A stretch of DNA of 64,000 bases from Polynucleobacter sp. UK-Gri1-W3 (GCF_018881595.1 NZ_JACVQA010000006.1:62001-126000), one strand, 5' to 3'; shown: positions 46,478 to 55,955, numbered from the stretch's first letter. Numbers and translations are program-made. The notes: generated from the sequence alone by a model not told the origin.

Positions 46478-47305
46478 ATGGAAAGAGTGGTCTATTTTAG
46501 GGATCCAGATGCGCTCAAGCGTATTTTGGTGACGTGTATTGCATTAACGATTTTATGGCCAATGATGCAATTGGCGCAGTTTGATGTATTTGCATTATTT
46601 GAAGTTAGCAACCTCAAAGTTTTTACCAACTTCTTAATTCAGTTTTTTCCGCCCAATCTTCAGGCATCATTTTTAGTGCTAGTGCTTAAGGCTACTTTAG
46701 AGACTTTAGCCATGGCAACTGCAGGCATTGCTCTGGCAATGCTGATGGCAATTCCACTGGGCCTCATCATCACTTATAGTCTATCGATTTCGCGTATTGG
46801 CCCTGCCTCAGGTCACCGCGTTGCAAAACTTGGTAGATATCTTGCCCGAATGCTGATGTTATTACTCAGAGGTATTCCAGAAATTGTATGGGCCTTGCTG
46901 TTGGTGAGAGTGTTTGGTTTAGGCCCAATCGCAGGCGTGCTAGCAATTGCTATTACCTATGGTGGCATGCTCGCAAAAGTGTATTCCGAAATCTTAGAGA
47001 CTGAAAACACCCTACCCGCTAAAGCGCTAATAATGTTAGGTAGCGGCCGTATCAATGCATTTTTATATGGGTTATTGCCAGGCGCCTCACAAGAGCTAGC
47101 CTCTTACACAATCTATCGCTGGGAATGCGCAGTTAGGGCCTCGGTTGTCATGGGCTTTGTAGGTGCTGGTGGCCTAGGACAGCTTATGGACCAGTCAATG
47201 AAGATGCTCAACGGTGGTGAAGTATCTACCATTCTCATCGTATTTTTGCTGCTTGTTTTACTCGCTGACTACATCAGTCTCATTATTCGTCGGCAACTCG
47301 CATGA
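46478..47305 (+). CDS. ABC transporter permease (PhnE-type), first
   Basis: 275 aa, about six TM helices; EAA-type loop PAKALIMLGSGRINAFLYGLLP (its first 20 residues) and the PhnE-like FVGAGGLGQLMDQS. It overlaps the second permease by 4 bp. Two separate permeases suggest a heterodimeric channel. Confidence 0.87.
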   Translation: MERVVYFRDPDALKRILVTCIALTILWPMMQLAQFDVFALFEVSNLKVFTNFLIQFFPPNLQASFLVLVLKATLETLAMATAGIALAMLMAIPLGLIITYSLSISRIGPASGHRVAKLGRYLARMLMLLLRGIPEIVWALLLVRVFGLGPIAGVLAIAITYGGMLAKVYSEILETENTLPAKALIMLGSGRINAFLYGLLPGASQELASYTIYRWECAVRASVVMGFVGAGGLGQLMDQSMKMLNGGEVSTILIVFLLLVLLADYISLIIRRQLA

Positions 47306-48096
47306 ACCGCTATCCTGCTCGCGAATTTTGTCTAAAGTGTCTCATTACGCTTATGCTGATTGCGCTATTTATTGTGGTGAGCTTTGTGTATCTTTCATTT
47401 AATCCTCTAGCTTTGTTTACTAAACAAGCTATGAGTGATGTTGTTATTTATACAGCGCGCTTTTTTCCACCAGATCTCTCGCCATCTTTTTTGCAGAAGG
47501 TGTGGAGTGGTGTATTGCAGACCTTGGCCATCTCTGCCTTAGCCACTTTATTAGCGGCAATTGTGAGCCTTTTTCTAGCGCTACCTGCAGCTGGACAGTT
47601 TGGTCATAGCGCAAAAGTGGTGACCCGTTTTTTCTTAAATTTTTTGCGCTCGGTGCCAGAGCTTGTTTGGGCGGTATTAATGGTACTAGCAGTAGGTTTA
47701 GGACCATTTGCTGGAACCCTAGCGCTCGCCTTGCACACCACAGGAGTGCTAGGGCGTTTATTTGGCGAAACCCTGGAAAATCACTCTCCCAAAGCAACTC
47801 AAGCGCTGAGATTGGCTGGGGCAAGTAACACTCAAGCATTTATTTATGGGGCTTTGCCAGGGATCTATTCTCAACTACTCTCTTATAGCCTTTATCGTTG
47901 GGAAATGAATATACGTATGGCTACGATATTGGGATTTGTCGGTGCAGGGGGTCTTGGACAAATTCTGTACTACGAACTCTCTTTATTACATGAGCAGCAA
48001 GCCTCAACAGTCATCATAGCAATGCTGGTATTAGTCATTGGTGTAGACATGATTAGCAATAAACTCCGTAGAGTACAAATGCACAGTCTTGGCTAA
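47302..48096 (+). CDS. ABC transporter permease (PhnE-type), second
   Basis: 264 aa, paralogue of the preceding gene: FLRSVPELVWAVLMVLAVGL, TGVLGRLFGETLEN, ATILGFVGAGGLGQILYYEL. The ATG overlaps the stop of the first permease. It is 29 bp before egtD. Confidence 0.87.
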   Translation: MNRYPAREFCLKCLITLMLIALFIVVSFVYLSFNPLALFTKQAMSDVVIYTARFFPPDLSPSFLQKVWSGVLQTLAISALATLLAAIVSLFLALPAAGQFGHSAKVVTRFFLNFLRSVPELVWAVLMVLAVGLGPFAGTLALALHTTGVLGRLFGETLENHSPKATQALRLAGASNTQAFIYGALPGIYSQLLSYSLYRWEMNIRMATILGFVGAGGLGQILYYELSLLHEQQASTVIIAMLVLVIGVDMISNKLRRVQMHSLG

Positions 48097-48125
48097 ATTA
48101 GGTAATATGAAAAAGGAATATTGAA

Positions 48126-49058
48126 GTGAGTCAAGAGAAATTGTCCGGTCAAAAATTAACTGATGAAATTATTGCTGGTCTTTTGCAAGAGCAGCCAGCG
48201 ATATCACCAAAGTTTTTCTATGATGAGATTGGCTCTCACTTATTTGAGGCAATTACTTTTTTGGAGGAGTATTACCCAACCCGAACTGAAAAACAAATCA
48301 TGGCGCAATATGGCGAAGCAATGGCTTTGACGATTGGAAAGTGCGATGTTTTATTGGACTTAGGGGCTGGTAACTGTGAAAAGGGTAGTGCATTATTTGA
48401 TACCTTATTGCCCAAAGAATATCGGGCGCTAGACATCTCAAAAGAATTTTTAGAGCAAGCAATCTCAGGCTTGCAAAAAGAATTCCCACAAATTCAGATG
48501 CAGGCACAAACCTGTGATTTACACGAAGAAATGGCGTTTCCTGATTTGGTAGGTCGAAAGAAAACTTTTTTTTATCCAGGCTCTTCTATTGGAAATTTTG
48601 ACCCAGATGCTGCGCTAGGGCTATTCAAAAATATTGTGAAAGTTTGCCAGGGTGATGGGGGTTTATTGATCGGCGTTGATCTAGTTAAGGGTCACGAAGT
48701 TCTATCTCGAGCTTATAACGATTCTCTTGGAATTACTGCCGCTTTCAATAAAAATATCCTCTTGCACCTGAATCGTCTTGTTAAAACCGATTTCAATTTA
48801 GAGTATTGGGAACACTACGCAATTTTTAATGAGCAACTTGCTAGAATCGAAATGTATCTTCGATCCACTCGGAGTCAATTAGTTTCGTTCCCCGGTGGTG
48901 AAAGGCGTTTTGATAGCGGTGCGTTTATTCATACTGAAAATAGCTATAAGTACACGCAAGAAAAATTTGAATCTCTTTTAATGAGTGCTGGTTTTAAAGC
49001 TGTACATTCCTGGACTGATTCAAATTGCTACTTTTTAGTTGCTTATGCGACAGCATAG
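48126..49058 (+). CDS. egtD: L-histidine N-alpha-methyltransferase
   Basis: 310 aa from a GTG start. SAM motif LLDLGAGNCEKGSALF (about residue 76), the conserved PKFFYDEIGSHLFEAIT at the N-terminus and FFYPGSSIGNFDP near 140 identify the EgtD family, which trimethylates histidine to hercynine. This is the precursor for SenA. No egtA, egtC or egtE is near, consistent with selenoneine rather than mycobacterial-type ergothioneine. Confidence 0.9.
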   Translation: MSQEKLSGQKLTDEIIAGLLQEQPAISPKFFYDEIGSHLFEAITFLEEYYPTRTEKQIMAQYGEAMALTIGKCDVLLDLGAGNCEKGSALFDTLLPKEYRALDISKEFLEQAISGLQKEFPQIQMQAQTCDLHEEMAFPDLVGRKKTFFYPGSSIGNFDPDAALGLFKNIVKVCQGDGGLLIGVDLVKGHEVLSRAYNDSLGITAAFNKNILLHLNRLVKTDFNLEYWEHYAIFNEQLARIEMYLRSTRSQLVSFPGGERRFDSGAFIHTENSYKYTQEKFESLLMSAGFKAVHSWTDSNCYFLVAYATA

Positions 49059-49059
49059 G

Positions 49060-49087
49060 GCCTGATTGATTATTTAATCAGGCTTTT
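49060..49087. terminator. Bidirectional terminator between egtD and senB
   Basis: GCCTGATT / AATCAGGC with an 8-nt loop and TTTT on the plus side. It overlaps the last codons of senB. Confidence 0.8.
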
Positions 49088-50026
49088 AATGAGCTTTTGA
49101 ATAGATTTTTGCTCTAATTCTGGCTTAGTGATCTTCTGTCGCAAAGCAATCGCCCTACTTAATTTTTGATAAAAGGCTGGATTGGTTTCAGCCTTGGTTA
49201 GTAGTTTGCTTAAAGCAAGTGTATCGCCTACTGGATAGTAAGCGGGGTAGGTATCTCCTAGTAAGCCGCGATTACCTGGAATATCTGATGCAATTACGGG
49301 GATGCCAATAGAAGTGGCCTCAGACACCACATGGGCGCCACCTTCCATAACGCTGGAGATTATCATCACGTGTGAGCGAGAGAGCCACTGTAGTGTCTTA
49401 GAGTGACTCAGCTGGCCTAACCATCGATAACGCTTCACGTTTTTTTCAATAGAGAGTGCTTGCTTTTTAAACTCCGAACTCATTGCCTTGCCGAGTTGTA
49501 CCAGCTGAATCTTGCTGTTTGAGGGCAAGTGGGACAGACATTGCGCAGCACAAAAAGGATCTTTTTCTGAGCGCAGGTGGCCAATGATGCTGGCTAAAAA
49601 ATGACGTTTTGGTGGCGATTTTCTAGTGACACCTTTTACTGACTGGTAAATCACTTGGACTTTATGATGAAATTGCTTAGGCAAGGATTGAATAGCATCT
49701 GGTTGAAGAACCACAATCGCATCAGCCATCTCCATTGACTTGATAACTTTAGTGGAGTTTTTTAGGTCTCGGTAGATGTCTGTTCCGGTCATGATTAAAA
49801 CGACTGGATGATTGGGGTAAGCTTTTTTAAACCCTTGAATAGAGTCATGACTTCGTAGCCCATGCAGTGCAATCAGAACATCACATGGCTTTTTAGACCA
49901 TTGCTCTGTAATAGCGCTTTGGTAATTGAGGCGTAACAAGAATTTATTCCACCGTAAAGCAGTAATACGGTTTCCGTGAAGGGTGCCGGGGGGTGCAGGC
50001 GTTACGATTTCAATACGCAGTTTCAA
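49070..50026 (-). CDS. senB: Selenosugar synthase, glycosyltransferase-like
   Basis: 318 aa, GT4-like fold. The N-terminus reads IEIVTPAPPGTLHGNRITA, and HGLRSHDSI, MTGTDIYRDL, HLRSEKDPFCAA, and the C-terminal SVMEGGAHVVSEATSIGIPV with SDIPGNRGLLG follow. The TPAPPG..HGNR..A.RW pattern is what I associate with SenB, which makes a selenosugar from selenophosphate and UDP-sugar. It starts with a TTG that aligns well. It is convergent with the senA-egtD operon. Confidence 0.83.
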   Translation of the reverse strand: MKLRIEIVTPAPPGTLHGNRITALRWNKFLLRLNYQSAITEQWSKKPCDVLIALHGLRSHDSIQGFKKAYPNHPVVLIMTGTDIYRDLKNSTKVIKSMEMADAIVVLQPDAIQSLPKQFHHKVQVIYQSVKGVTRKSPPKRHFLASIIGHLRSEKDPFCAAQCLSHLPSNSKIQLVQLGKAMSSEFKKQALSIEKNVKRYRWLGQLSHSKTLQWLSRSHVMIISSVMEGGAHVVSEATSIGIPVIASDIPGNRGLLGDTYPAYYPVGDTLALSKLLTKAETNPAFYQKLSRAIALRQKITKPELEQKSIQKLIKSLIK

Positions 50027-50178
50027 GTCAATAAATCCGGGTTTGCCTAGATATAAAAGTTATGTACTAAGTGATTCTAGGGCAAATGGTAAAGATACGT
50101 ATAAAGCGAATCAATTGTCATGATTTATGCCTGTGGGTATGATAGTCTGAGGATTCGCTAACCCGATTGGAGATGTAG

Positions 50179-50595
50179 ATGAAGATTAATTATGTTTTTG
50201 CTAAAGCTGCTTTTTTATTAGGTGTTGGGATTGCCTCATTTGGTGTGTCAGCCCAGTCTATGAAAGTAACTCTAACCGGAGCCCAAGAGGTGCCGCCAGT
50301 CATGACTTCCGCATCTGGAGTGGGCTCAATTATGGTTGCTCCAGATGGCGCTGTATCCGGAACCATCACTACCATGGGTATGGAAGGGACTATGGCGCAT
50401 ATTCACGAAGCCCCTATGGGTCAAAATGGCCCGGTAATTGTTCCATTTAGTAAAACTGCAGAAAATGTGTGGTCGGCTCCAGTAGGTGCTAAATTAACCG
50501 AGGCTCAGATCCAAAGCCTGAAGAGCGGAAATCTTTATCTCAATGTTCATAGCGCTACAAATAAATCTGGTGAAATTAGGGCGCAGCTTAAGTAA
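50179..50595 (+). CDS. Secreted CHRD-domain protein
   Basis: 138 aa, signal peptide (FGVSAQ), then a CHRD domain: LTGAQEVPPVMTSASGVGS, AHIHEAPMGQNGPVIV and LYLNVHSATNKSGEIRAQL. The domain is known from chordin and many bacterial exported proteins, with no fixed bacterial role. Confidence 0.9.
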   Translation: MKINYVFAKAAFLLGVGIASFGVSAQSMKVTLTGAQEVPPVMTSASGVGSIMVAPDGAVSGTITTMGMEGTMAHIHEAPMGQNGPVIVPFSKTAENVWSAPVGAKLTEAQIQSLKSGNLYLNVHSATNKSGEIRAQLK

Positions 50596-50642
50596 TGAGA
50601 ATATAGCTGCATCCTCAGCCTCATGTAACTAAGAATTGTATA

Positions 50643-50665
50643 AGCCACCTTCGGGTGGTTTTTTT
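50643..50665 (+). terminator. Rho-independent terminator after the CHRD gene
   Basis: AGCCACC-TTCG-GGTGGTT followed by a run of T. It is directly followed by palindrome copy f. Confidence 0.9.
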
Positions 50666-50688
50666 GAGCGCTACTTTATATAGCGCTC
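50666..50688. repeat. Palindrome family copy f (diverged core)
   Basis: GAGCGCTACTT / ATATAGCGCTC; outer arms match the other copies while the core has changed with partial compensation. Confidence 0.75.
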
Positions 50689-50758
50689 ACGACTTAGGGA
50701 TCTCGTGATTAGATAATTAAGCGTCCAGTCGCGCAGAAAGTGTCAATTAATCAGAGCC

Positions 50759-50962
50759 CTAATATCTCCGACGTTTTTTCCATGTATAAGGCTCACCATT
50801 TGGGAATTTACCGCTAGTGATGCCGTCTACCCCAAACTTGCCTGCAATCTCCAGTCCATTGAATTTAATCGTCACAAACTCACCTAGCTGCTTAGCCCAT
50901 CCCATGGCTTCATCCAGTGTCTTAAATTCATGAATTTTCGAATTATGTTCTATCGTTATCAC
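50759..50962 (-). CDS. Small unrecognised protein (67 aa)
   Basis: Starts at GTG; compact mixed alpha/beta composition with a basic tail (WKKRRRY). No signal or membrane segment. It is free of overlap and its codon pattern looks genuine, but I do not recognise a family. The stretch 50963-51154 has no gene that I can support. Confidence 0.55.
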   Translation of the reverse strand: MITIEHNSKIHEFKTLDEAMGWAKQLGEFVTIKFNGLEIAGKFGVDGITSGKFPNGEPYTWKKRRRY

Positions 50963-51154
50963 TTTAATGTCGCCGATGTTAATTGGATCTAATTGCTCAA
51001 TAGACTGCAGCGTAACCTGCTTTAGGAGAATGAAGTAATAGTATCTTCACTTATGCTCCGGAGGGTTCAGGATGAGTTCTTTTGCGATGCAAAAGTTACA
51101 CACCAATAAACAGGCAATGTGAGCTCTTGAAATTCTAGCTATTTTCTTTGGATG

Positions 51155-51243
51155 TCTACTCTCACAATCCTTCGGCCCTAGATTTCAGTCCTGGTAGGCC
51201 CATCAGTAAAGTAAACCCTCATCAATAATGGCAGGGGTTTTGC
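51155..51243 (+). repeat. tRNA-Ile(CAU)-like 3' half plus hairpin (copy G, degraded)
   Basis: CTCACAATCCTTCGGCCCTAG, T-arm turned to GATTTCAGTCC, acceptor TAGGCCCATCA, then CCCTCATCA/TGGCAGGGG and TTTT. It retains position and order of copies A, B and E with many substitutions, so it is older. Confidence 0.75.
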
Positions 51244-51322
51244 CTTCGTACTAACGCTTATATACCGATCAATAGCCATCCATATAATGGGATATCAACG
51301 AATATAAAAAGGTAGGGGCACA

Positions 51323-52768
51323 ATGAAGCAAAATTGGCGATTCTGGCTTCCGTTCGTTGTAGGTTTTTCATTGTATTTTTGTCCCACTCCTGCTGGGCTT
51401 GAGAATAATCAATGGCATTACTTCGCCATTTTCGCTGCTGTGATTGTTGGTTTGGTTGTGGAATCTATGCCGGTGGCTGCAGTGGGGCTTATTGGCCTAA
51501 CGCTCGCTGCAATTTCTGGTTTTATTGAAAAAGATCCCAACAAAGCATTGCGCTGGGCCTTATCAGGCTATTCTGAAAGTACTGTTTGGTTAATTGTTGG
51601 CGCATTTATTTTTTCTATAGGCTACAGAAAGAGTGGTCTTGGTAGGCGCATTGCCTTACATCTCGTCAAGGCTATGGGTAAAAAAACGATTGGTCTTGCA
51701 TATGCTGTCACATTAGCTGATGCATCTATTGCACCTGCTACCCCTTCAAATACGGCACGAAGTGGCGGAACTATTTATCCGATTGTCAGCAACATCCCCC
51801 ATATTTATGGCTCAGAGCCAGGGCCTACAGCAAAGAAAATTGGTACTTACATCATGTGGTGTGCCTTTGCCGCGACTGCTGTCACGAGTTCGATGTTCTT
51901 GACTGCTTTAGCGCCAAATATTGCAGCTCTAGGTATAGCTAAAAAAACGATAGGCCTTGATATTCAATGGTCGCAATGGTTTTTTGGATTTGCACCATTA
52001 GGTATCTTGCTACTCATTTTGGTTCCGCTTCTAGGATATCTAGTTTGCAAACCAGAAATCAAAGAGAGTCCAGAGGTTCCGGCTTGGGCGCTTGGCGAGC
52101 TCCAAGCGATGGGCTCACTATCTCGGAATGAAAAAACAATGTCAGTCTTGGTCATATTGGCCATGCTTCTTTGGATTACAGGCTCTAATCCTGACATCAC
52201 ATTACCCTTTTTAGGTTCCAATTTTATTAACCCAACGATGGTTGTTTTTGTCATCATCTCCCTGATGCTTCTTTTGAACGTCATTACATTTGACGATATC
52301 GTGAGCGAGAAAGGCGCGTGGGAAGTCTTCTTTTACTTCACCTCATTGCTCACTTTAGCCTCTGGACTCAATGAAATTGGTTTTATTAAATGGCTTGCGA
52401 CAGGAGTTTCTCAGCACCTAGATGGAATTTCCCCAACGATAGCTACCTTGCTTTTGGTGAGCCTATTTTTTTGGATTCATTACGGATTTTCTAGTATCAC
52501 GTCTCATGCAGCCGCTGTGCTGCCTGTCGTGCTTGCGGTAGGACAAGGAATCCCCGGTATAGACATGACGGTTCTTACCTGCTTGTGTCTTTACTCCCTG
52601 GGTTTGATGGGGGTAATTTCCCCTTTTGCAACGGGTCCTGCTCCTTTGTACTACGGTAGTGGTTACATTGGTAAAACTGACTTCTGGAAGTTTGGCCTAA
52701 TTTTTGGAATGGTTTTTTTCCTCGGGTTGATAGGTATTATTTATCCGTGGCTAGTATTTTTACGTTAG
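51323..52768 (+). CDS. DASS/SLC13-type anion transporter
   Basis: 481 aa, about 12-13 TM segments. DASS features: SGYSESTVWLIVGAFIFSIG, ADASIAPATPSNTARSGGTI and the repeat-like SSITSHAAAVLPV. Close to the 2-oxoglutarate/malate and citrate/tartrate antiporter branch (CitT/YbhI-like). It probably carries a dicarboxylate; it stands alone. Confidence 0.87.
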   Translation: MKQNWRFWLPFVVGFSLYFCPTPAGLENNQWHYFAIFAAVIVGLVVESMPVAAVGLIGLTLAAISGFIEKDPNKALRWALSGYSESTVWLIVGAFIFSIGYRKSGLGRRIALHLVKAMGKKTIGLAYAVTLADASIAPATPSNTARSGGTIYPIVSNIPHIYGSEPGPTAKKIGTYIMWCAFAATAVTSSMFLTALAPNIAALGIAKKTIGLDIQWSQWFFGFAPLGILLLILVPLLGYLVCKPEIKESPEVPAWALGELQAMGSLSRNEKTMSVLVILAMLLWITGSNPDITLPFLGSNFINPTMVVFVIISLMLLLNVITFDDIVSEKGAWEVFFYFTSLLTLASGLNEIGFIKWLATGVSQHLDGISPTIATLLLVSLFFWIHYGFSSITSHAAAVLPVVLAVGQGIPGIDMTVLTCLCLYSLGLMGVISPFATGPAPLYYGSGYIGKTDFWKFGLIFGMVFFLGLIGIIYPWLVFLR

Positions 52769-52854
52769 TAATTTCATTAAATTGGGTGGTAATGGAATTA
52801 CTAAGCCGTGTTTTATTGCATACTGAATTGTCCGTTTGTAAAAAGGCGCCGTAA

Positions 52855-54318
52855 TTGAATATTGATATCAATCAAGTGCTTCTTCGGGAGCGCTATCCTG
52901 CAGGGAAATTTAGGGATGGTAGAGACTATCCTGCGGTTGATGAATTAAAGCCGCTCACTTTACTAAAAGCGAGTATTCCCACTTTATTTCAATACACGGG
53001 TAAGGACGAATTAATGCCTCCACCCGAAAGATCTCGCCCCAGAAAAGAAGTCCAGGCTGCAGCATTGCTAGGAGCGATTCAAGCGAAAAGCTATTGGGAA
53101 GAGGAGTGGATTGGTTTTTGGAGAGATCATTTCTCTGTTTATGGTTATGAGCAAAATGTAGGTGCTTTTTTGCCTCACTGGGAATATGAGGTTATTCGTA
53201 AGAATGCCTTTGGTAATTTCCGACAATTTCTTGAAGTGACCGCAACTCATCCTTGTATGTTGTATTACTTAAATAACAAAAGTTCTCGCGCAGGGAGTGC
53301 AAATGAGAATTACGCAAGAGAATTATTTGAGCTTCACACGCTAGGACGAGGTGCTTATTTAAATAATCTATATGCCCAATGGCGAGAGGTTCCTGGGGCA
53401 TCTCAAGGTAAGCCTAAGGGTTATATAGATCAAGATGTATATGAAGCTGCTAGGGCATTTACTGGTTGGACGGTGGAGGACGGCACTGGTATTGGTGGTG
53501 GACAAAATCTCCCGAAGACGGGACAGTTCATTTACCTGGAATCATGGCATGACAACTACCAGAAAAGAATTCTGGCTACTGAATTTGATGCTTATAGCGG
53601 CCCCATGAAAGATGGTAAAAAAGTATTGGATTTATGTGCCTTTCATCCCGCTACAGCACATCATCTTATGCGTAAATTAATCAAACGAATGATTAATGAT
53701 GAACCCTCAGAAAAAATGATTCAAAGTGCGCAAGCGGTATTTATAGAACATCGAAATGCGCCGAATCAATTAAGTCTTCTTTCTAAACATATTGCAAACC
53801 TTGCTTCATCCATTCCCAAGGAGGGTCGCCAGAAAGTTAGAAAACCCATGCGCCTTGCTGCAGTTTTCATTAATGCAGTAAATCTGCCATTTGACATCTC
53901 TGAAGGAAAAATCATGGCTCAAGTGGAATCTGCGGGGCCAGCCCTATATGGTTGGGTTTCGCCTGAAGGGCCACCAGATGGATTGCAATGGAATTTATCC
54001 GCCGCATACCTGAGGCAGAGAATGGTGTTGATTCAGGGACTCTCTGAAAATTGGTGGGGAACTGGTGAATGGAATCCATTTAATAATCTTTCATCAAACC
54101 CTTCATATAGTCAGCTTTTATCTCGCTGGGAGATCCCATTATTTGGTCAACCTAGGCCAGATTTATCCCAAGCTCTGATTCGATCCCAGGGATTGACGAA
54201 CTCAGATCGTGTTGGCGATATAAAAGTAGCAAGGCGAATGGTTGGTTATCTCGCTTGTGCCCCCTCCTTTCAAACTGAGGCAATTGAGCCTGATTTTTTT
54301 GCGGGGGAGCGGATATGA
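52855..54318 (+). CDS. DUF1800 family protein
   Basis: 487 aa from a TTG directly after an in-frame TAA. Signatures: WIGFWRDHFSV, LEVTATHPCMLYYLNN, ENYARELFELHTLG, VYEAARAFTGWTVEDG, HLMRKLIKRM. The usual N-terminal start of the family (a short helix with LL.R..FG) is missing, and MELLSRVLLH in another frame upstream (from about 52791) may be its remnant, so a 5' frameshift is possible. It is paired with DUF1501 by a 4-bp overlap, the normal arrangement. Function unknown. Confidence 0.82.
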   Translation: MNIDINQVLLRERYPAGKFRDGRDYPAVDELKPLTLLKASIPTLFQYTGKDELMPPPERSRPRKEVQAAALLGAIQAKSYWEEEWIGFWRDHFSVYGYEQNVGAFLPHWEYEVIRKNAFGNFRQFLEVTATHPCMLYYLNNKSSRAGSANENYARELFELHTLGRGAYLNNLYAQWREVPGASQGKPKGYIDQDVYEAARAFTGWTVEDGTGIGGGQNLPKTGQFIYLESWHDNYQKRILATEFDAYSGPMKDGKKVLDLCAFHPATAHHLMRKLIKRMINDEPSEKMIQSAQAVFIEHRNAPNQLSLLSKHIANLASSIPKEGRQKVRKPMRLAAVFINAVNLPFDISEGKIMAQVESAGPALYGWVSPEGPPDGLQWNLSAAYLRQRMVLIQGLSENWWGTGEWNPFNNLSSNPSYSQLLSRWEIPLFGQPRPDLSQALIRSQGLTNSDRVGDIKVARRMVGYLACAPSFQTEAIEPDFFAGERI

Positions 54319-55523
54319 ACTTTCATTCCATTGACCGACGTGAATTTTTAAAAATTACCTTAGCCACTTCATTTGCTGGAATTGGCAATGTTGCTTTTTC
54401 TCAAGATCTAAAAAAGTCAGGCGGTGTATTGACTGCCCCACAAATGTCTCATCCCTTCATTGTTGTATTTTTGCGGGGAGGCGCCGATGGCCTATCTATT
54501 TTGTCCCCGCTTAATGATACAAACTTCTTAGCCGCAAGACCGCCAGAAATGCGGTTTTCAACGGAGGTTAGTGGCGGACGAGTTGAGTTGGCTGGTACTA
54601 CTTTGTATTGGCATCCTGAGGCGGCGCCCTTAAATGATCTGTTTGTAGATCGCAAATTGATTGCGTGGCCAGCACTCGGAATTCTGGATGAAACTCGCTC
54701 CCATTTTGAGGCCCAAGAAATCATAGAGCGCGGGGTTAGTTCTTTAAATACATTGCCTGATGATTTGGGTTGGATGGCTAGACAAGTTATTTCGAAAAAT
54801 CAATTTCACAAAAACTCACTACCTTTATTTGCAGGAAATAATAATTCGCCAAGATCGATGCAGGGTGCCCATAGAGCCATTGCGGTGCGAGATATCCAAA
54901 ATGGAATTGCGTTACCAAATGGCACGGGGGGATTTAACGCAGTTAGCGCATTGTGTAATGTAGATTCTGGCTCAGTTTCTGCTCCCTGGATGAAAGACCA
55001 TTTGAGTAATTTGGATTTTATTAACCAAACCCTTGGTAAGGGGCTTGCTAAGCCATTGCCATATGAGGGCGCTGGAAAAACATCCTATCCAAATGCCGAT
55101 CCTGGTGTCGGCCTACGTTCTGTTGCTAGGTTAATTGATGCTAATGTTGGTCTTCAGTATGCATGGGTAGATCAGCCCGGTTGGGATACTCACGAAAATC
55201 AGCCCGGAAGATTAAATGGGCAGATTAAGAATCTCAGCACAAGTCTTAAGGCATTTGCTGAAGATATGGAGGCAAAAAGACAGCCCTATACCTTGGTGGT
55301 GATGACAGAATTTGGAAGGCGTTTGCGTAGCAATCGAAGCAATGGAACTGATCACGGTCATGGATCACTGGGGCTCATATTGGGAAGCAATGTTCCAGGT
55401 GGTCAAGTTCTGGGTGAGTGGCCCGGCCTAAGTACTGGCGCATTAGATCGAGGGGTGGATTTGGCGGTTACAACGGATTATCAAAAGTTTTTAAATCAAG
55501 CCTTTAGTTATCAAAAAGTGTAA
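54315..55523 (+). CDS. DUF1501 family protein with Tat signal
   Basis: 402 aa. The twin-arginine motif is DRREFLKITL (residues 7-16), then VFLRGGADGLSILSP, DETRSHFEAQEIIERG and VVMTEFGRRLRSN with NGTDHGHGSLGLILG, a sulfatase/phosphatase-like metal-binding pattern. It would be exported folded to the periplasm, with the DUF1800 protein as partner. Confidence 0.88.
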   Translation: MNFHSIDRREFLKITLATSFAGIGNVAFSQDLKKSGGVLTAPQMSHPFIVVFLRGGADGLSILSPLNDTNFLAARPPEMRFSTEVSGGRVELAGTTLYWHPEAAPLNDLFVDRKLIAWPALGILDETRSHFEAQEIIERGVSSLNTLPDDLGWMARQVISKNQFHKNSLPLFAGNNNSPRSMQGAHRAIAVRDIQNGIALPNGTGGFNAVSALCNVDSGSVSAPWMKDHLSNLDFINQTLGKGLAKPLPYEGAGKTSYPNADPGVGLRSVARLIDANVGLQYAWVDQPGWDTHENQPGRLNGQIKNLSTSLKAFAEDMEAKRQPYTLVVMTEFGRRLRSNRSNGTDHGHGSLGLILGSNVPGGQVLGEWPGLSTGALDRGVDLAVTTDYQKFLNQAFSYQKV

Positions 55524-55528
55524 TAACT

Positions 55529-55837
55529 ATGATGATTAGAATTTTAGCGACTATATTATTTCTTTTTCAACTCACCCAATTTGTATTGGCAAATGATGAA
55601 GTAGAGGGTATTGATAAAGCACGAGTATTTCCTGTTCAAAAAAATAACACTGTGATACACAGCGCTTCTAAGAATGAAGAAGATGCTAATGCAAACCAGA
55701 CTACTTTACCTTCTTCAAGTCCTCCTAACAAATCACCACCAAAAGACACTAGTTTATTAATCAATGGAAATGGTGGTTCAACCAATCGTGCGGCTGGTGG
55801 AAATGCGACCTTGCGAAAACGTTTTACATTTGATTAG
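55529..55837 (+). CDS. Small secreted protein of the DUF1800/1501 unit
   Basis: 102 aa. A signal peptide (ATILFLFQLTQFVLA) is followed by a low-complexity Ser/Asn/Pro-rich region. It starts 5 bp after the DUF1501 stop, so it is co-transcribed. No family recognised. Confidence 0.65.
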   Translation: MMIRILATILFLFQLTQFVLANDEVEGIDKARVFPVQKNNTVIHSASKNEEDANANQTTLPSSSPPNKSPPKDTSLLINGNGGSTNRAAGGNATLRKRFTFD

Positions 55838-55864
55838 CTAAATTACATAGTTTTCTTTAGATAG

Positions 55865-55955
55865 CTACTCTCATATTCATCTGATCCCAGGTTAAGTCCT
55901 GGTGGGTTCACCAGATAAACAGACTCTCATCATAAATAATGGAGGTTTTGTCTTT
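55865..55955 (+). repeat. tRNA-Ile(CAU)-like 3' half plus hairpin (copy H, degraded)
   Basis: CTCTCATATTCATCTGATCC, CCAGGTTAAGTCCTGG (one base lost from the T-loop), TGGGTTCACCA, then CTCTCATCAT ... AATGGAGGTTTTG. The order of elements matches copies A and E. Confidence 0.78.
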
